A program made the position numbers and the translations under genes. DNA of 64,000 nucleotides from Pontiellaceae bacterium B12219 (GTDB lineage: Bacteria > Verrucomicrobiota > Kiritimatiellia > Kiritimatiellales > Pontiellaceae). A model generated the notes under the pieces. That model was given only the letters and a program-made list of their open reading frames with translations, did no database searches and was not told the DNA's origin. The DNA lies in NCBI GenBank assembly GCA_029432795.1, contig JARNMJ010000017.1, positions 18,880-82,879 of the forward strand, in the 5' to 3' direction. Shown in pieces: positions 6,496 through 18,474 of this stretch. The number at the start of each line of letters is the position of its first letter. The first letter of the stretch is position 1.

Positions 6496-9090
6496 TCAGC
6501 GATGTACAAAATGGCAGCTCACGGTTTGATGGAGCGCATCGGCGATAATCTGGATCGCGCGGTCTCCGGCCACATCTTCAGCATCGATCACCCGGACCGT
6601 ATCCGCCCATTTTCCGGCGGAGGGAACGAGCTCTAATAATCGATTGGGCGCCTCTTCAAAAAAGGCGGTGTTGAGGAAGTTGCCTCCTTTGTCGGGAAAC
6701 AGAGCCAAATAGAGCATTTTCATTTCCACCCGCTCATTTAAAAAATGGGTGCCGAGCGAAACATCCGGCACGAGATTGTCGTGCATAGCAACAATTTCGC
6801 AGAGAATGGAAACGGTGTTGATATCGCTGAACGAAACCGGAATGCCGAGCGAAGGGCTGCTGGTTCCCCAGCGGCCGGGACCGATGATCATGGTATTTTT
6901 CGGCGTGCTCTTTTTTCCCGTGCGGTTGATATCGCCGATGAGCCGGGCGATTTCGTGCCGCGTATTGACGGGAAGCTGGCCGTAGCGGGAAGGAACCACA
7001 TAGATAAAGCGGTCGATCTGCCCGACCCGGCTTTGCCCCACCACGGCACCATGTGCTTCGACAATCCGATCTTCATCGGCCACATCGACCTCCGGCAGCT
7101 CCACGGCTTCGGAGCCGTGGACCTGAAGCGGCCGGCATTGGAGCAGGTTAATACGGTAATTCCCGTCTTCCATAAAGTTGGCGGTGAATTCGATATCAAC
7201 CGGATAGTTATACGCCGCTTCGATCGTATCGAGAATTTCACGCATATCAGCCACAAAGTCGGTTTCGTTCAACAGCTTGTCAAACGTCAGAATACGATAG
7301 GGTTTTGCGCCGCGCGGCTGGGTGGGATCGATGGAGGCAAACATTTCGATGGGCAGGTTGTCGGCCCCCTCAACCAGATCCATAAAATAGTCGGAGACTT
7401 CCTGGTTGGCTTCGAGGTCCAGATAATCCACACGGCGCTGGGCATATTGCGCAACTTCATCAAAATTAGCTTCAGGGCGTTTATCAGGCGCGTTGAGGGC
7501 AACAATGCGGGTGTAATCGTCGTCGGCCTGATCAACGGCGCGGGTGCCGAGCCCGAAGACCAGGCGAATCACACCGGCCTCGGGATCGATGCTTTCGTGC
7601 CAGGCATAGGGATTGAACGAGAAACCGACTCCGGCCATTTCGGGATAGAAATAGCGGCCGTGCATGGTGCCGGAAACGCGCATAACCAGCAGCGCCATCT
7701 GCTCGTCGTTGTCGAGCATGCCCCGCCGGGCGCGGTAGCGCAGCGCCTGCTCGCTCATCGAGCTGGCGTAGATCCGCTTCACAGCGGCAACAAAATCCTC
7801 CATTCGGCGCTCACGCGGTCCCTGGTTCACACAGAAGACACTTTCGTATTTACCGGCAAAAGAGTTTCCGAAGTTGTCTTCGAGCAGGGAACTCGAACGC
7901 ACAATGAAGGGAGACTGCCCGAAATAATCGAGCATTTCATCGAACTGCTTTAAAATGTGTGCCGGGAAATCGCCGGTAATGATGCGGCGCCGCGCCTGCT
8001 CGGCCCCATCCAGAAACTTTTCGGGATCGCGCTGATTCTGGCGTACCCACCAGATTCCATTGCGTACCAAAAAGGAGAAAAAGGCATCTGAGCCAATGAA
8101 GAATGAATCCTGCGCCTCAAACAGATCAATAAAACGCGGACTCTTCTTTTTGACGATGGCCTGCGCAAGCAGCATACCGACCGCCTTCCCGCCGATCAGC
8201 CCGGTGCCAATCATCCGTTTTCGAATATCGAGAATATCCTGCAGCGTGAAATAACGGGCAATGAGTTTCTGCATACTTTCGTCGCGGGAAATGACCATAC
8301 GCACGAGCAATTCATAAACCGCCTTTCCTTTTTCGGGCAGATCGGGGCGGTATTCCCCCGATTTGAGCAGTTCGCGCGCCTGCAGAAATGACGACTCCCA
8401 AAAACCGTGACTGCTATCCGAATGCAGCCCGGACCATTTGGCCGAGGTGAGAATTTCCGAAATGACGGCACTCGAGGTGACCGGCATAAATTTTTCGCCG
8501 TGGCGCACGTGCAGCATATTCATTGTGGGCGAATAGCGATGCTGCGCTTTGATCGGCCGCACATAGAGTTCGTCTTTATGACGGTAGACATCGAGGAAAA
8601 GCTGGGTGGTTTCCAGAATCGGACTGATGGCGCGTGACGTATGGTAGTTCCGGAAAATTGCGAAATAGGCTACCGTTTCAACATCAAAAAGATAAGGACA
8701 CGTGAGCATGAAAAAATTGCCCAGCATTTCGTCCGAATACCAGTCAACCGCCAGGCGCGAGAGGCAGTCGAACACATAAAATGCGCCGGGGCCGGTCTTT
8801 TCAATGATTCCATGAATGGATGCTATAAAGTTTTCAAAGCCTTCTTCCGGATCAAATTCATAGACCTCGGCTCCCATTTCCGTCGTAATGAGTGCATCGT
8901 GTCGGGAAAAACGGAAATAGACCAGCTTCCGGCCGTTCCTGACGGCCGCCTCACAGTACGGAACGACCAGCTCGCGGTATTCCGCAATCGAGTCGACCTG
9001 CCAAACAATATTATCGCCGATCAGGACCCCTTTTAAAATCCGATCAAGTCCGGGCAAGCCGGTGGTCAACCCTGCATCAATCGTACTCAT
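6496..9090 (-). CDS. KaiC-like domain fused to PEP/pyruvate-binding (PPDK N-terminal) domain
   Basis: Large cytoplasmic protein (864 aa). Residues ~1-215 resemble a KaiC/RecA-like domain: TGLPGLDRILKGVLIGDNIV lines up with the KaiC start, but the Walker A Gly-Lys-Thr is absent. From ~290 to ~650 lies a pyruvate, phosphate dikinase N-terminal ATP-grasp domain, with FIVRSSSLLEDNFGNSFAGK, the stretch MAGVGFSFNP and the closing signature LLQCRPLQ. No phosphohistidine or PEP-binding TIM-barrel domain follows, so it is not a complete dikinase. About 170 uncharacterised residues finish the protein. ATG 9090 was chosen over GTG 9096 because AAAGGA precedes it at good spacing. It lies 44 bp downstream of the nrpR stop on the same strand and may share its transcript. 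Function unknown. Confidence 0.75.
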   Translation of the reverse strand: MSTIDAGLTTGLPGLDRILKGVLIGDNIVWQVDSIAEYRELVVPYCEAAVRNGRKLVYFRFSRHDALITTEMGAEVYEFDPEEGFENFIASIHGIIEKTGPGAFYVFDCLSRLAVDWYSDEMLGNFFMLTCPYLFDVETVAYFAIFRNYHTSRAISPILETTQLFLDVYRHKDELYVRPIKAQHRYSPTMNMLHVRHGEKFMPVTSSAVISEILTSAKWSGLHSDSSHGFWESSFLQARELLKSGEYRPDLPEKGKAVYELLVRMVISRDESMQKLIARYFTLQDILDIRKRMIGTGLIGGKAVGMLLAQAIVKKKSPRFIDLFEAQDSFFIGSDAFFSFLVRNGIWWVRQNQRDPEKFLDGAEQARRRIITGDFPAHILKQFDEMLDYFGQSPFIVRSSSLLEDNFGNSFAGKYESVFCVNQGPRERRMEDFVAAVKRIYASSMSEQALRYRARRGMLDNDEQMALLVMRVSGTMHGRYFYPEMAGVGFSFNPYAWHESIDPEAGVIRLVFGLGTRAVDQADDDYTRIVALNAPDKRPEANFDEVAQYAQRRVDYLDLEANQEVSDYFMDLVEGADNLPIEMFASIDPTQPRGAKPYRILTFDKLLNETDFVADMREILDTIEAAYNYPVDIEFTANFMEDGNYRINLLQCRPLQVHGSEAVELPEVDVADEDRIVEAHGAVVGQSRVGQIDRFIYVVPSRYGQLPVNTRHEIARLIGDINRTGKKSTPKNTMIIGPGRWGTSSPSLGIPVSFSDINTVSILCEIVAMHDNLVPDVSLGTHFLNERVEMKMLYLALFPDKGGNFLNTAFFEEAPNRLLELVPSAGKWADTVRVIDAEDVAGDRAIQIIADALHQTVSCHFVHR

Positions 9091-9116
9091 GGCCACTCAT
9101 CCTTTCCTCCCCGCTT

Positions 9117-9131
9117 TTCCAACCTCTGGAA
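9117..9131. repeat. Palindrome variant TTCCAA-CCT-CTGGAA
   Basis: Fills most of the gap between nrpR and the downstream gene, 27 bp before the latter's start codon. Confidence 0.85.
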
Positions 9132-9133
9132 CT

Positions 9134-10141
9134 TCACCGCAATGCGGCAAGGCGGCTCTTCAGTTCACTGTAATGAAACAACTGGTTAAAATCGACCAGC
9201 CCGGAAAGCGCACTGGAGCGGACGCGCAGGCCGGTTTCCTCGAAAATCGACATCGGATTAAGCCCGCCGATGATGATCGCACCCACCCGCTGGGGACCGA
9301 CAGGTACACCATAGAGACTCTGTCCGGGACTGCCCAGACAAAGCAGGCTGCCGAGCCCCAGGGCCTCCAGCTGTTTGGAAATGCTATGCACGGCTTCAAC
9401 ACTGTCAGCCGGGAATTCGCGGAAGCTCGCGCCGATTTGTCCGTTGCCGGTGGTGATTGCACCGATATAGTCGGCCATTCCGCTGCGGATGAAAACAACA
9501 AGCGGATCAATGCTCGTACCGTCGTAGTGAATGATATCGGAAAAACGTACCGGAGCGCCCTCGTGCAATTCGATCAACCCGCCGAAACGCGATGTGGTCG
9601 GAACGCCGCGACGCAGCAATACCCCATTCAGCGTAATCGAACAAACCGTGCCAATGCCGACATGGCCGTCGGGAATGGTAAAACTGCCGCAACTCTCGCC
9701 GGGAGCAAAAAGCGTAACCAGCGTTCCCATCGAATAGCCTTTGGCAAATACCTTTTCAATCAGCTTCAAACGCTCGCTGGTGAAACCTTCAAGCGGAATG
9801 GCGGAAACATTAACCACCACCGTACCGCGACGTAAGGCTGGATCAAAATCCATCTTATAAGCCATCGCATCAATTTTGCCCGAAAGAAGCCCCACGCCTT
9901 CAAGGATGCGCGACGCATCGGCCTCATGCTTGCCTTTTTCGGTGATAATCCGCCCGCGGCGCCCAAGGTTTTCTGTAAAACCCTCTGCATCCAATTCGCA
10001 TAAATAAAGCCGAACCGAACGCTCACTGATATCGATACCCTGGCTGATCAGCAACTCCGTAATACGCGTACTGCTGAGCACCTGCCCGCTTCGATTCAGC
10101 ACATCCAGAATCGCCAGCCGTTTTTTCTGCCGTTTATCCAT
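9134..10141 (-). CDS. nrpR: NrpR-family transcriptional regulator (nitrogen regulation)
   Basis: 335-aa DNA-binding regulator. The first ~70 residues form a winged helix (RLAILDVLNRSGQVLSSTRI, then ISERSVRLYLCELDAEGF). The rest is the NrpR (DUF128) effector domain, with EGVGLLSGKIDAMAYKMDFD, GYSMGTLVTLFAPGES, VGIGTVCSITLNGVLLRRGV and VGAIIIGGLNP. In methanogenic archaea NrpR represses nitrogen-assimilation genes and is released by 2-oxoglutarate. Here it is transcribed away from gdhA with gltBD close by, which supports the same role. ATG 10141 was taken over GTG/ATG further upstream because AAGGGG precedes it by 6 nt. Family assignment is from the sequence; the effector and targets are inferred. 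Confidence 0.85.
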   Translation of the reverse strand: MDKRQKKRLAILDVLNRSGQVLSSTRITELLISQGIDISERSVRLYLCELDAEGFTENLGRRGRIITEKGKHEADASRILEGVGLLSGKIDAMAYKMDFDPALRRGTVVVNVSAIPLEGFTSERLKLIEKVFAKGYSMGTLVTLFAPGESCGSFTIPDGHVGIGTVCSITLNGVLLRRGVPTTSRFGGLIELHEGAPVRFSDIIHYDGTSIDPLVVFIRSGMADYIGAITTGNGQIGASFREFPADSVEAVHSISKQLEALGLGSLLCLGSPGQSLYGVPVGPQRVGAIIIGGLNPMSIFEETGLRVRSSALSGLVDFNQLFHYSELKSRLAALR

Positions 10142-11660
<1,519 letters not shown>

Positions 11661-11681
11661 CCGAAACAACCGAACCTTCTT

Positions 11682-11696
11682 TTCCAATCATTGGAA
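11682..11696. repeat. 15-bp palindrome TTCCAA-TCA-TTGGAA
   Basis: Perfect copy just after the gdhA stop, 17 bp before a second copy that forms the terminator loop. Confidence 0.9.
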
Positions 11697-11703
11697 AAGA
11701 AGA

Positions 11704-11741
11704 AAACCCGGACTTCCAAAGATTGGAAGTTCCGGGTTTTT
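11704..11741 (+). terminator. gdhA terminator built around the palindrome
   Basis: AACCCGGA and CTTCCAA pair with TTGGAAG and TCCGGGTT (one bulged T) and a T run follows, a good Rho-independent terminator. The inner half of its stem is the dispersed palindrome. Confidence 0.85.
11714..11728. repeat. 15-bp palindrome TTCCAA-AGA-TTGGAA
   Basis: Perfect copy forming the top of the gdhA terminator hairpin. Confidence 0.9.
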
Positions 11742-11763
11742 TATTTGCGCGCTGCGCGGATCT

Positions 11764-13251
11764 CTACGGGAGAACCGTGTCGCCCATCAGAAATTTATCC
11801 ACCTCGCGCGCGCAGCCACGGCCCTCATTAATGGCCCAAACCACCAGCGACTGTCCGCGCCGGGCATCACCTGCGGCGAATACCTTTTTCACATTGGTGG
11901 TGTAAATTTCATGATCAGCCCGATAGTTGGAACGTCTGTCGCGCTCCACGCCGAGCTGTTCCGCAACCGGATCTTCCGGCCCGAGGAAACCCATCGCCAA
12001 CAGAACCAAATCAGCTTCAACCCGCTGCTCGGTTCCGGCAACAGCTTTCGGCATTTTCCCGCCGTTCCCATTATCGACCCATTCGACTTCCACCGTATGG
12101 ATGGCAACCAGATTGCCGTCGGCATCGCCTTCGAATTTCTGAGTCATCACCGAAAAATTACGCGGGTCTTTACCCTGAATTTTAATGGCTTCCTGCTGAC
12201 CGTAATCGGTCTTCAGATTGGCCGGCCACTGCGGCCAGGGATTGGAAACGCGGTTGCGATCGACATCCGGCTTAGGAAGAATCTCAAGCTGAGTTACTTT
12301 CTCACATTCGTGACGGAGCGAGGTGCCGACACAGTCCGTACCGGTGTCGCCGCCGCCGATAACGATGACTTTCTTCCCCTTGGCGGAGATATAGTTGCCG
12401 TCTTCAAGATTGCTGTCGAGCAGACTCTTGGTATTGGCATGTAAAAATTCCATGGCAAAATGAACACCCTTCAGATCCCGACCTTCAACCGGCAGGTCGC
12501 GCGGTTTGGTTGCACCCGTGGCCAGAACAACGGCATCGAACTGCTTCTTGAGCGCAGTTGCCGAAATATCTTTGCCGACTTCCGTATTGGTTTTATACAC
12601 CACACCTTCCTGCTCAATGATGTCCACACGGCGCTGCATCACTTTTTTATCCAGCTTCATATTCGGAATACCGTACATCATCAGCCCGCCGATACGGTCG
12701 GCCCGTTCGAACACCGTCACATTATGACCGGCCCGATTCAACTGCTGGGCACAGGCCAGACCTGCAGGCCCGGAGCCCACAATCGCAATTTTTTTGTCTG
12801 TACGAACTTCCGGCGGTTCAGGAACCACCCATCCGTTTTCAAAGCCCTTATCAATGATGGTTCGTTCGTTATCATGAATGGTAACGGCCGGTTCGTTGAT
12901 GCCCAGCACACACCCCGCTTCACACGGCGCCGGACATACACGACCGGTAACTTCCGGAAAGTTATTGGTGTGGTGCAGCCGATCAAGCGCTTCGCGCCAG
13001 CGGTTGCGATAGATCAGATCGTTCCACTCGGGAATGAGGTTATTGATCGGGCAGCCGCTCGCTCCGCCTTCCAGCATTTCCCCACGGTGACAGAACGGCA
13101 CTCCGCAATCCATGCAGCGACCGCCCTGCTCGACACAGGTTTTGTTGTCGCGCAAAATATAGACTTCAGACCAGTCCTTGACACGCTCGAGCTCGGGGCG
13201 CATCGGGTTGGTCTTCCGAACAAACTCTAAAAATCCAGTTAGCTTTCCCAT
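11764..13251 (-). CDS. gltD: Glutamate synthase (NADPH) small subunit
   Basis: Beta subunit of GOGAT, 495 aa. It takes electrons from NADPH through FAD and two [4Fe-4S] clusters and passes them to GltB. The N-terminal cluster region shows [17 protein letters not shown] and later ASGCPINN and [14 protein letters not shown]. The FAD site is [20 protein letters not shown], followed by [17 protein letters not shown]. The NADPH site is [17 protein letters not shown]. Near the C-terminus [20 protein letters not shown] closes the FAD fold. The gene follows gltB by 17 bp on the same strand and has GAAGGA before its ATG, so the two are co-transcribed. Downstream it faces gdhA convergently. Confidence 0.97.
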   Translation of the reverse strand: MGKLTGFLEFVRKTNPMRPELERVKDWSEVYILRDNKTCVEQGGRCMDCGVPFCHRGEMLEGGASGCPINNLIPEWNDLIYRNRWREALDRLHHTNNFPEVTGRVCPAPCEAGCVLGINEPAVTIHDNERTIIDKGFENGWVVPEPPEVRTDKKIAIVGSGPAGLACAQQLNRAGHNVTVFERADRIGGLMMYGIPNMKLDKKVMQRRVDIIEQEGVVYKTNTEVGKDISATALKKQFDAVVLATGATKPRDLPVEGRDLKGVHFAMEFLHANTKSLLDSNLEDGNYISAKGKKVIVIGGGDTGTDCVGTSLRHECEKVTQLEILPKPDVDRNRVSNPWPQWPANLKTDYGQQEAIKIQGKDPRNFSVMTQKFEGDADGNLVAIHTVEVEWVDNGNGGKMPKAVAGTEQRVEADLVLLAMGFLGPEDPVAEQLGVERDRRSNYRADHEIYTTNVKKVFAAGDARRGQSLVVWAINEGRGCAREVDKFLMGDTVLP

Positions 13252-13268
13252 AACAAAACGTCCTTCGT

Positions 13269-16200
13269 TTAAAGGCTGGCGATGTGCATATCAAACGCCG
13301 CATCGATTATCTCTGCTTCACTTTTGTACTCGCCCGTAGCACGAGCCTGTTCGATGTAACCAAGCATGCGCTTATAGTCGGTTGGAATAACCTTAACGAA
13401 CTTCGTCAACGTCTCATCCCAATCAGCCAGCATTCTGGCAGCAACGGTTGATCCCGTTTTCTGCTGATGCATTTCGATCTTACTTTTCAGGTCCGCAATA
13501 TCGGCCTCGGCCTGCACCTTTTCGAGCTCGATCATCTCCATATTGCACTTGCTCGCAAAATCGCCGGCAGCATCGTAAACATACGCAATACCGCCGGACA
13601 TACCTGCACCGAAGTTGCGCCCGGTTTGTCCGAGAATAATGGTCTTTCCTCCGGTCATATATTCACAGCCATGATCGCCGATGCCTTCAACAACCACTTC
13701 CGCACCGGAGTTGCGAACACAGAAACGTTCGCCCGCCACACCACGGATGTAGGCCGATCCGCTGGTCGCACCATAAAAACAGACGTTGCCAACAAGAATA
13801 TTTTCCTCGGCCCGGAACGTGGCCCCCTTATCGGGATAAATAGTCAGGCTGCCGCCGGAAAGGCCTTTGCCGACATAGTCATTGGCATCGCCTTCAAGCT
13901 CCAACTCAATCCCCCTGCACATGAATGCACCAAGCGACTGTCCCACTGACCCCTTGAGGTTGAAGTGAACGGTTGCATCGGGCAGCCCGTCGCTTTTGTA
14001 AATTTTGGTCATCTCATGCGAAAGAATCGTTCCTACAGAGCGGTCGGTATTAACCACATGGAAATCAGCTTTCACCTTTTCGCCGTTTTCAAGCGCAGGC
14101 TTAGCAGCTTCAACCAGTTTCCAATCCAGCACATTTTCGAGCATGTGGTTCTGGTCTTTGCTGTGATATGTGCCTTCCTCGGCTCCAATGGTCTCCTTGT
14201 GAAGAATCGGAGAGAGATCGAGATTTTTATATTTCCAGTGTTCAACATCATCGCGGAACTTCAGGCACTGCGACTGACCGACCATTTCGTTAATGGTGCG
14301 GAAGCCAAGCTCTGCCATGATCTCACGAAGTCCATCGACCAGGAATTCAAAGAAGTTAACTACGTGATCCGGGTTGCCATCGAATTTTTTACGCAGGTCA
14401 CCCCGCTGAGTGGCAATGCCAACCGGGCAGGTATTGCTGTGGCATTTGCGCATCATGATGCAGCCTTCCACCACAAGTGCCGCTGTTGCCACACCCCACT
14501 CTTCCGCACCCAGCAACGTGGCAATGGCAAGATCCCGGGAGGTTTTCATCTGACCATCGGCCTGAACCACAATGCGGTTACGCAGGCGGTTACGCACCAG
14601 TGTTTGATGCGTTTCGGAAAGTCCAAGCTCCCACGGAAGTCCCGCATGTTTGATGGAACTGAGCGGTGAAGCTCCGGTTCCACCGTCATATCCGGCAATC
14701 AGCACAGCATCGGCTTTCGCTTTACATACGCCGGCGGCGATCGTTCCTACACCGGCTTCAGAAACCAGTTTGACGTTCACGCGGGCATCGCGATTTGAGT
14801 TTTTGAGGTCGTAGATCAGCTGAGCCAAATCCTCGATCGAATAAATATCGTGGTGCGGAGGCGGCGAGATGAGTCCCACCCCCGGCGTGGAGCCACGTAC
14901 GCGACCGATCCATCCATTCACTTTATGGCCGGGAAGATGTCCGCCCTCTCCCGGTTTTGCCCCCTGCGCCATTTTAATCTGAAGCTCGGAAGCTTTGGAA
15001 AGATAGTAGCTGTTCACACCAAAACGACCGGATGCGATCTGTTTGGTTGCCGAGCACATATCATCGCCATTCGGCAGCTTTTTGTAGCGAACCGGATCTT
15101 CGCCGCCTTCGCCGGAGTTGGAACGCGAACCGATGCGATTCATCGCAATGGCCAAGGTTGTATGCGCTTCCCAGGAAATAGAACCGAATGACATTGCTCC
15201 GGTGGCAAACCGCTTCAGAATATTTTCGGCCGGTTCCACCTCATCCAGCGGAATGGGTGCACGGTCCGACTCAAACTCCATCAGACCACGCAGGGTGTAT
15301 GCGGCCTGGCTCTGTTCATCAACGGTTTGACAGTATTTCTTATACTTCGCAAAATCCTTTTCACGGGTGCATTCCTGCAACAGGTTAATGACGGTCGGGT
15401 TGAACAAGTGACGTTCACCATCTTTACGCCAGGAATAGTCACCGCCCGGATCCAGCACCTTCTGTGCTCCTCCACGTGTGGGGAAGCCCTTGCGATGTTT
15501 CATGAGCGTTTCGGTTGCGATATCATCGAGACTCAGTCCCTCAATACGACTTACCGTGCCCGTGAAGTACTTATTAACCACTTCGGAATTAATGCCGACG
15601 ATCTCAAAAATCTGCGCGCCCTGATAGGAAGCGAGCGTTGAAATACCCATCTTCGAAAAGATTTTCAGCAAGCCGCCGTTGATGGACTTAATGTAGTTCT
15701 GGATGGCCTTTTCTCTGGAAAGGCCATTCAGCAACTCTTCTTTTTCCATATTGCAGATGGTATCGAGCGCCATATACGGATTCACGGCCGAAGCGCCGTA
15801 GCCGAGAATGGTGGCGAAGTGGTGCACTTCGCGCACATCACCGACTTCCATAACAATATCGGCCTTACCGCGTTTTCCTGCGCGAATCAGATGATGATGC
15901 ACGGCCGAAGCCGCCAACACAGACGGGATCGCCGCATGGCCGGGGTTTGAATTGAGGTCGGACAGAATAATGATGGAGTACCCTTCATCAATAGCATCTT
16001 CTGAATAACGGCAAACGCGATCGAGCGTTTTTTCAAGCACACCCGGTGCCCCGGTGGCGGGAAACAGAATTTCCAGTCGCTTCGCCTGGAACGTAGGATG
16101 ATTCAGCCCCACCAATCGGGAAAGATCTTCATTCGTCAGTACAGGCTGATCGATCGCAATGCGGCGGCAGTGCTCCGGCGACTCCGTCAGAATATTGGTG

Positions 16201-17897
16201 AATCCGCCGACATAGGTGCGAAGGTCCATCACGATACGCTCGCGGATCGGATCGATCGGCGGGTTGGTGACCTGTGCAAAGAGCTGTTTAAAATAATGCG
16301 ACAACTGCACCGGGCGATCCGAAAGAACTGCCAACGGATTATCCGCTCCCATTGAGCCGAGCGGCTCTTTGCCCTCGGTGGCCATCGGCCGTAGGATTTC
16401 GTTTATGTCCTCATAGCTGTAGCCAAACATTTTTTGGCGTGCAAACAACACCCTGTCCGATGCCGGTTTCGCATCATAGTCCGGCGAAGGCGGCAAATCT
16501 TTGAGATGAATCATCGTCTGATCAATCCACTTCTGATAGGGCTGGCGCGAACAGAGATCGGCCTTGAGCTCTTCATCGGAAATGATACGACCCTGATTGA
16601 GATCGGCAACAAACATTTTACCGGGCTGCAGACGGCCGCGGGTTTTAACTTTGGAGTGATCAACATTGATCACGCCGGTTTCGGAAGCCATGATCAGCGT
16701 ATCGTCATCCGTCACACAATAACGGGACGGGCGTAAGCCGTTGCGATCGAGTGTGGCACCAACAAGAACACCGTCGGTAAAGCAGACCGATGCAGGGCCA
16801 TCCCAGGGCTCCATCATCGCGGAATAAAATTCATAGAAGGCGCGTTTGGCCGGATCCATATCCTTATCATTCTGCCAGGCCTCCGGAATGAGCATCATGA
16901 GCACATGCGGTAACGAGCGCCCGCTGAGCACCAGCATTTCGATCGCCATATCGAGGTTGGCGGAGTCAGAAGCCGCAAGATCGCAGATCGGGAAAATCAT
17001 CTCGAGCTCTTCTTTTGTGAAGGCGGTGCATTCCAGCAGCACTTCACGGGCACGCATCCAGTTGATGTTCCCCTTATTAGTGTTGATTTCACCGTTGTGG
17101 GCGATATAGCGGAACGGCTGAGCCAGCTTCCAGGACGGGAACGTGTTGGTGGAGAAGCGTGAATGCACCAGCGCAATCGCGGAAACGGCCGCTTCGTTCT
17201 GCAGATCGAGGAAGTAACGCGGAACCTGTTCGGTTACCAGCTGACCTTTATAGTTAATGGTTTTATAGGAACAGGAAATAATATTCAGCCCGTCCGGTCC
17301 GATTCCACTGACGGTTTCGTTGGCAACACGTTCAGTGTACTTACGGAAAACGAAAAGCTTTTGATCAAACACCTCAGCACTCATATCGCTGGGCTTACCA
17401 ATAAAAATCTGCTGAACACTCGGCTCGGTTTCAGCGGAATCGCGGCCCAGATCGGAGTTATCGACCGGAACAACACGATAGCCCAGCAGCGGCAATTTAA
17501 ACTTGGCCAGATTGCGTTCGATGATCTCCTTGCATTCCGCCTGCTTAACCTTGTCGCGCGGGAAGAAGGTCATTCCAACACCGTACTCACCAAACTTTGG
17601 AAGTTTGATCCCGGATTTCGGACATTCCTCCATAAAGAGTTCGTGCGGAATCTGGAACAGAATACCGGCACCATCGCCGGATTTAATATCGAATCCGGTA
17701 CCGCCCCGATGTTCCATACAAGCCAGCATGCCCAGTGCATCGGTGATGACTGAATGCTTTTTACGGCCCTTGAGATTTGCAACAAAACCGATGCCGCAAC
17801 TGCTGCGTTCGAAATCGGCACGGTACAACCCCTCTCCCTCAGGTTGTCCGAACATGTTGAGATCGTTTTCCGTATAAATAGTGGTGTTTTTGCTCAT
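13269..17897 (-). CDS. gltB: Glutamate synthase (NADPH) large subunit
   Basis: Alpha subunit of GOGAT, 1542 aa. It hydrolyses glutamine and channels ammonia to 2-oxoglutarate. The class II amidotransferase nucleophile is Cys34 in [15 protein letters not shown], exposed after removal of a propeptide. The central and FMN-binding domains contain [20 protein letters not shown]. The 3Fe-4S cluster motif is [15 protein letters not shown]. The C-terminal GXGXG-repeat beta-helix has [14 protein letters not shown] and [17 protein letters not shown]. An in-frame start 17 codons upstream was rejected: MSKNTT has AGAGG nearby and gives the normal propeptide length. No copy of the dispersed palindrome occurs in this 4.6-kb gene. 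Confidence 0.97.
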   Translation of the reverse strand: MSKNTTIYTENDLNMFGQPEGEGLYRADFERSSCGIGFVANLKGRKKHSVITDALGMLACMEHRGGTGFDIKSGDGAGILFQIPHELFMEECPKSGIKLPKFGEYGVGMTFFPRDKVKQAECKEIIERNLAKFKLPLLGYRVVPVDNSDLGRDSAETEPSVQQIFIGKPSDMSAEVFDQKLFVFRKYTERVANETVSGIGPDGLNIISCSYKTINYKGQLVTEQVPRYFLDLQNEAAVSAIALVHSRFSTNTFPSWKLAQPFRYIAHNGEINTNKGNINWMRAREVLLECTAFTKEELEMIFPICDLAASDSANLDMAIEMLVLSGRSLPHVLMMLIPEAWQNDKDMDPAKRAFYEFYSAMMEPWDGPASVCFTDGVLVGATLDRNGLRPSRYCVTDDDTLIMASETGVINVDHSKVKTRGRLQPGKMFVADLNQGRIISDEELKADLCSRQPYQKWIDQTMIHLKDLPPSPDYDAKPASDRVLFARQKMFGYSYEDINEILRPMATEGKEPLGSMGADNPLAVLSDRPVQLSHYFKQLFAQVTNPPIDPIRERIVMDLRTYVGGFTNILTESPEHCRRIAIDQPVLTNEDLSRLVGLNHPTFQAKRLEILFPATGAPGVLEKTLDRVCRYSEDAIDEGYSIIILSDLNSNPGHAAIPSVLAASAVHHHLIRAGKRGKADIVMEVGDVREVHHFATILGYGASAVNPYMALDTICNMEKEELLNGLSREKAIQNYIKSINGGLLKIFSKMGISTLASYQGAQIFEIVGINSEVVNKYFTGTVSRIEGLSLDDIATETLMKHRKGFPTRGGAQKVLDPGGDYSWRKDGERHLFNPTVINLLQECTREKDFAKYKKYCQTVDEQSQAAYTLRGLMEFESDRAPIPLDEVEPAENILKRFATGAMSFGSISWEAHTTLAIAMNRIGSRSNSGEGGEDPVRYKKLPNGDDMCSATKQIASGRFGVNSYYLSKASELQIKMAQGAKPGEGGHLPGHKVNGWIGRVRGSTPGVGLISPPPHHDIYSIEDLAQLIYDLKNSNRDARVNVKLVSEAGVGTIAAGVCKAKADAVLIAGYDGGTGASPLSSIKHAGLPWELGLSETHQTLVRNRLRNRIVVQADGQMKTSRDLAIATLLGAEEWGVATAALVVEGCIMMRKCHSNTCPVGIATQRGDLRKKFDGNPDHVVNFFEFLVDGLREIMAELGFRTINEMVGQSQCLKFRDDVEHWKYKNLDLSPILHKETIGAEEGTYHSKDQNHMLENVLDWKLVEAAKPALENGEKVKADFHVVNTDRSVGTILSHEMTKIYKSDGLPDATVHFNLKGSVGQSLGAFMCRGIELELEGDANDYVGKGLSGGSLTIYPDKGATFRAEENILVGNVCFYGATSGSAYIRGVAGERFCVRNSGAEVVVEGIGDHGCEYMTGGKTIILGQTGRNFGAGMSGGIAYVYDAAGDFASKCNMEMIELEKVQAEADIADLKSKIEMHQQKTGSTVAARMLADWDETLTKFVKVIPTDYKRMLGYIEQARATGEYKSEAEIIDAAFDMHIASL

Positions 17898-17961
17898 ATA
17901 AAACCTCTTAAATGGCCAGTCAAAATAGCGGGGTAATTTGCCGAGCACCCCTGTTCAAGTC

Positions 17962-18002
17962 AACCCCTTAGCGTGCCTAAATAGGAATACAATTAAGGGG
18001 TT
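17962..18002. promoter_or_regulatory. Candidate operator upstream of gltB: AACCCCTTA-N23-TAAGGGGTT
   Basis: Perfect 9-bp inverted repeat 65-105 bp before the gltB start. The AAGGGGTT word also lies in the gdhA promoter spacer, so both assimilation promoters share it. It is a candidate site for the neighbouring NrpR-type regulator, but it differs from the GGAA-N6-TTCC and GGTA-N6-TACC sites known from archaea. Confidence 0.5.
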
Positions 18003-18063
18003 TTTAAAATATATAATCCATTTTTGTATTACGCCCGACTTGTTTAGACATTATTCGAATATG

Positions 18064-18474
18064 CTAAAATGTCCACCCTTTGGAGCGAAATACTTCATCA
18101 AAGAAGGTTGGAGCAATCGGACGACCATTCCGGGTCAGCACCCCGGTCACCTGCCCCTCCAGAATCAGCCGATCGTCGGCTTTGCGATAAATCGCCTGAT
18201 CAAAAACAAACCGCACACGGCCTTCTTTATGCATCCCGAGCTTCACCACAAACACATCGCGCGGCATCAGCGGAAATTTGTAGTTCAATTCAACTTTAAT
18301 CACCACGGCATCAACGCCATCGTCGTGCATCTGCGTAAAATTAACGCCGACTTCATGCAGAAATTCGTGGCGGCAGTGCTCAAGATAATTCTGATAGACG
18401 GAATTGTTCACAATTCCCTGAATATCGCACTCGTAGTCGCGCACCATCATTTCCATTTCAAATACATATTCCAT
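18064..18474 (-). CDS. Acyl-CoA thioesterase, 4HBT hotdog family (YbgC/FadM-like)
   Basis: 136-aa single hotdog-fold protein that hydrolyses acyl-CoA thioesters in the cytoplasm. The family signature lies at the N-terminus: RDYECDIQGIVNNSVYQNYL, where the Asp of D-x-x-G-I-V-N-N is the catalytic residue in 4-hydroxybenzoyl-CoA thioesterase relatives. The rest fits the usual beta pattern (VVIKVELNYKFPLMPRDVFV). Its ATG overlaps the rsgA stop (TGATG), so translation is coupled to rsgA. The chain-length preference cannot be read from the sequence. Confidence 0.85.
   Translation of the reverse strand: MEYVFEMEMMVRDYECDIQGIVNNSVYQNYLEHCRHEFLHEVGVNFTQMHDDGVDAVVIKVELNYKFPLMPRDVFVVKLGMHKEGRVRFVFDQAIYRKADDRLILEGQVTGVLTRNGRPIAPTFFDEVFRSKGWTF

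Noticed and set aside
6745..7953. 402-aa open frame on the plus strand
   Set aside because: Fully antisense to the KaiC-like/pyruvate-binding gene, with no ribosome site and a composition typical of a shadow frame.
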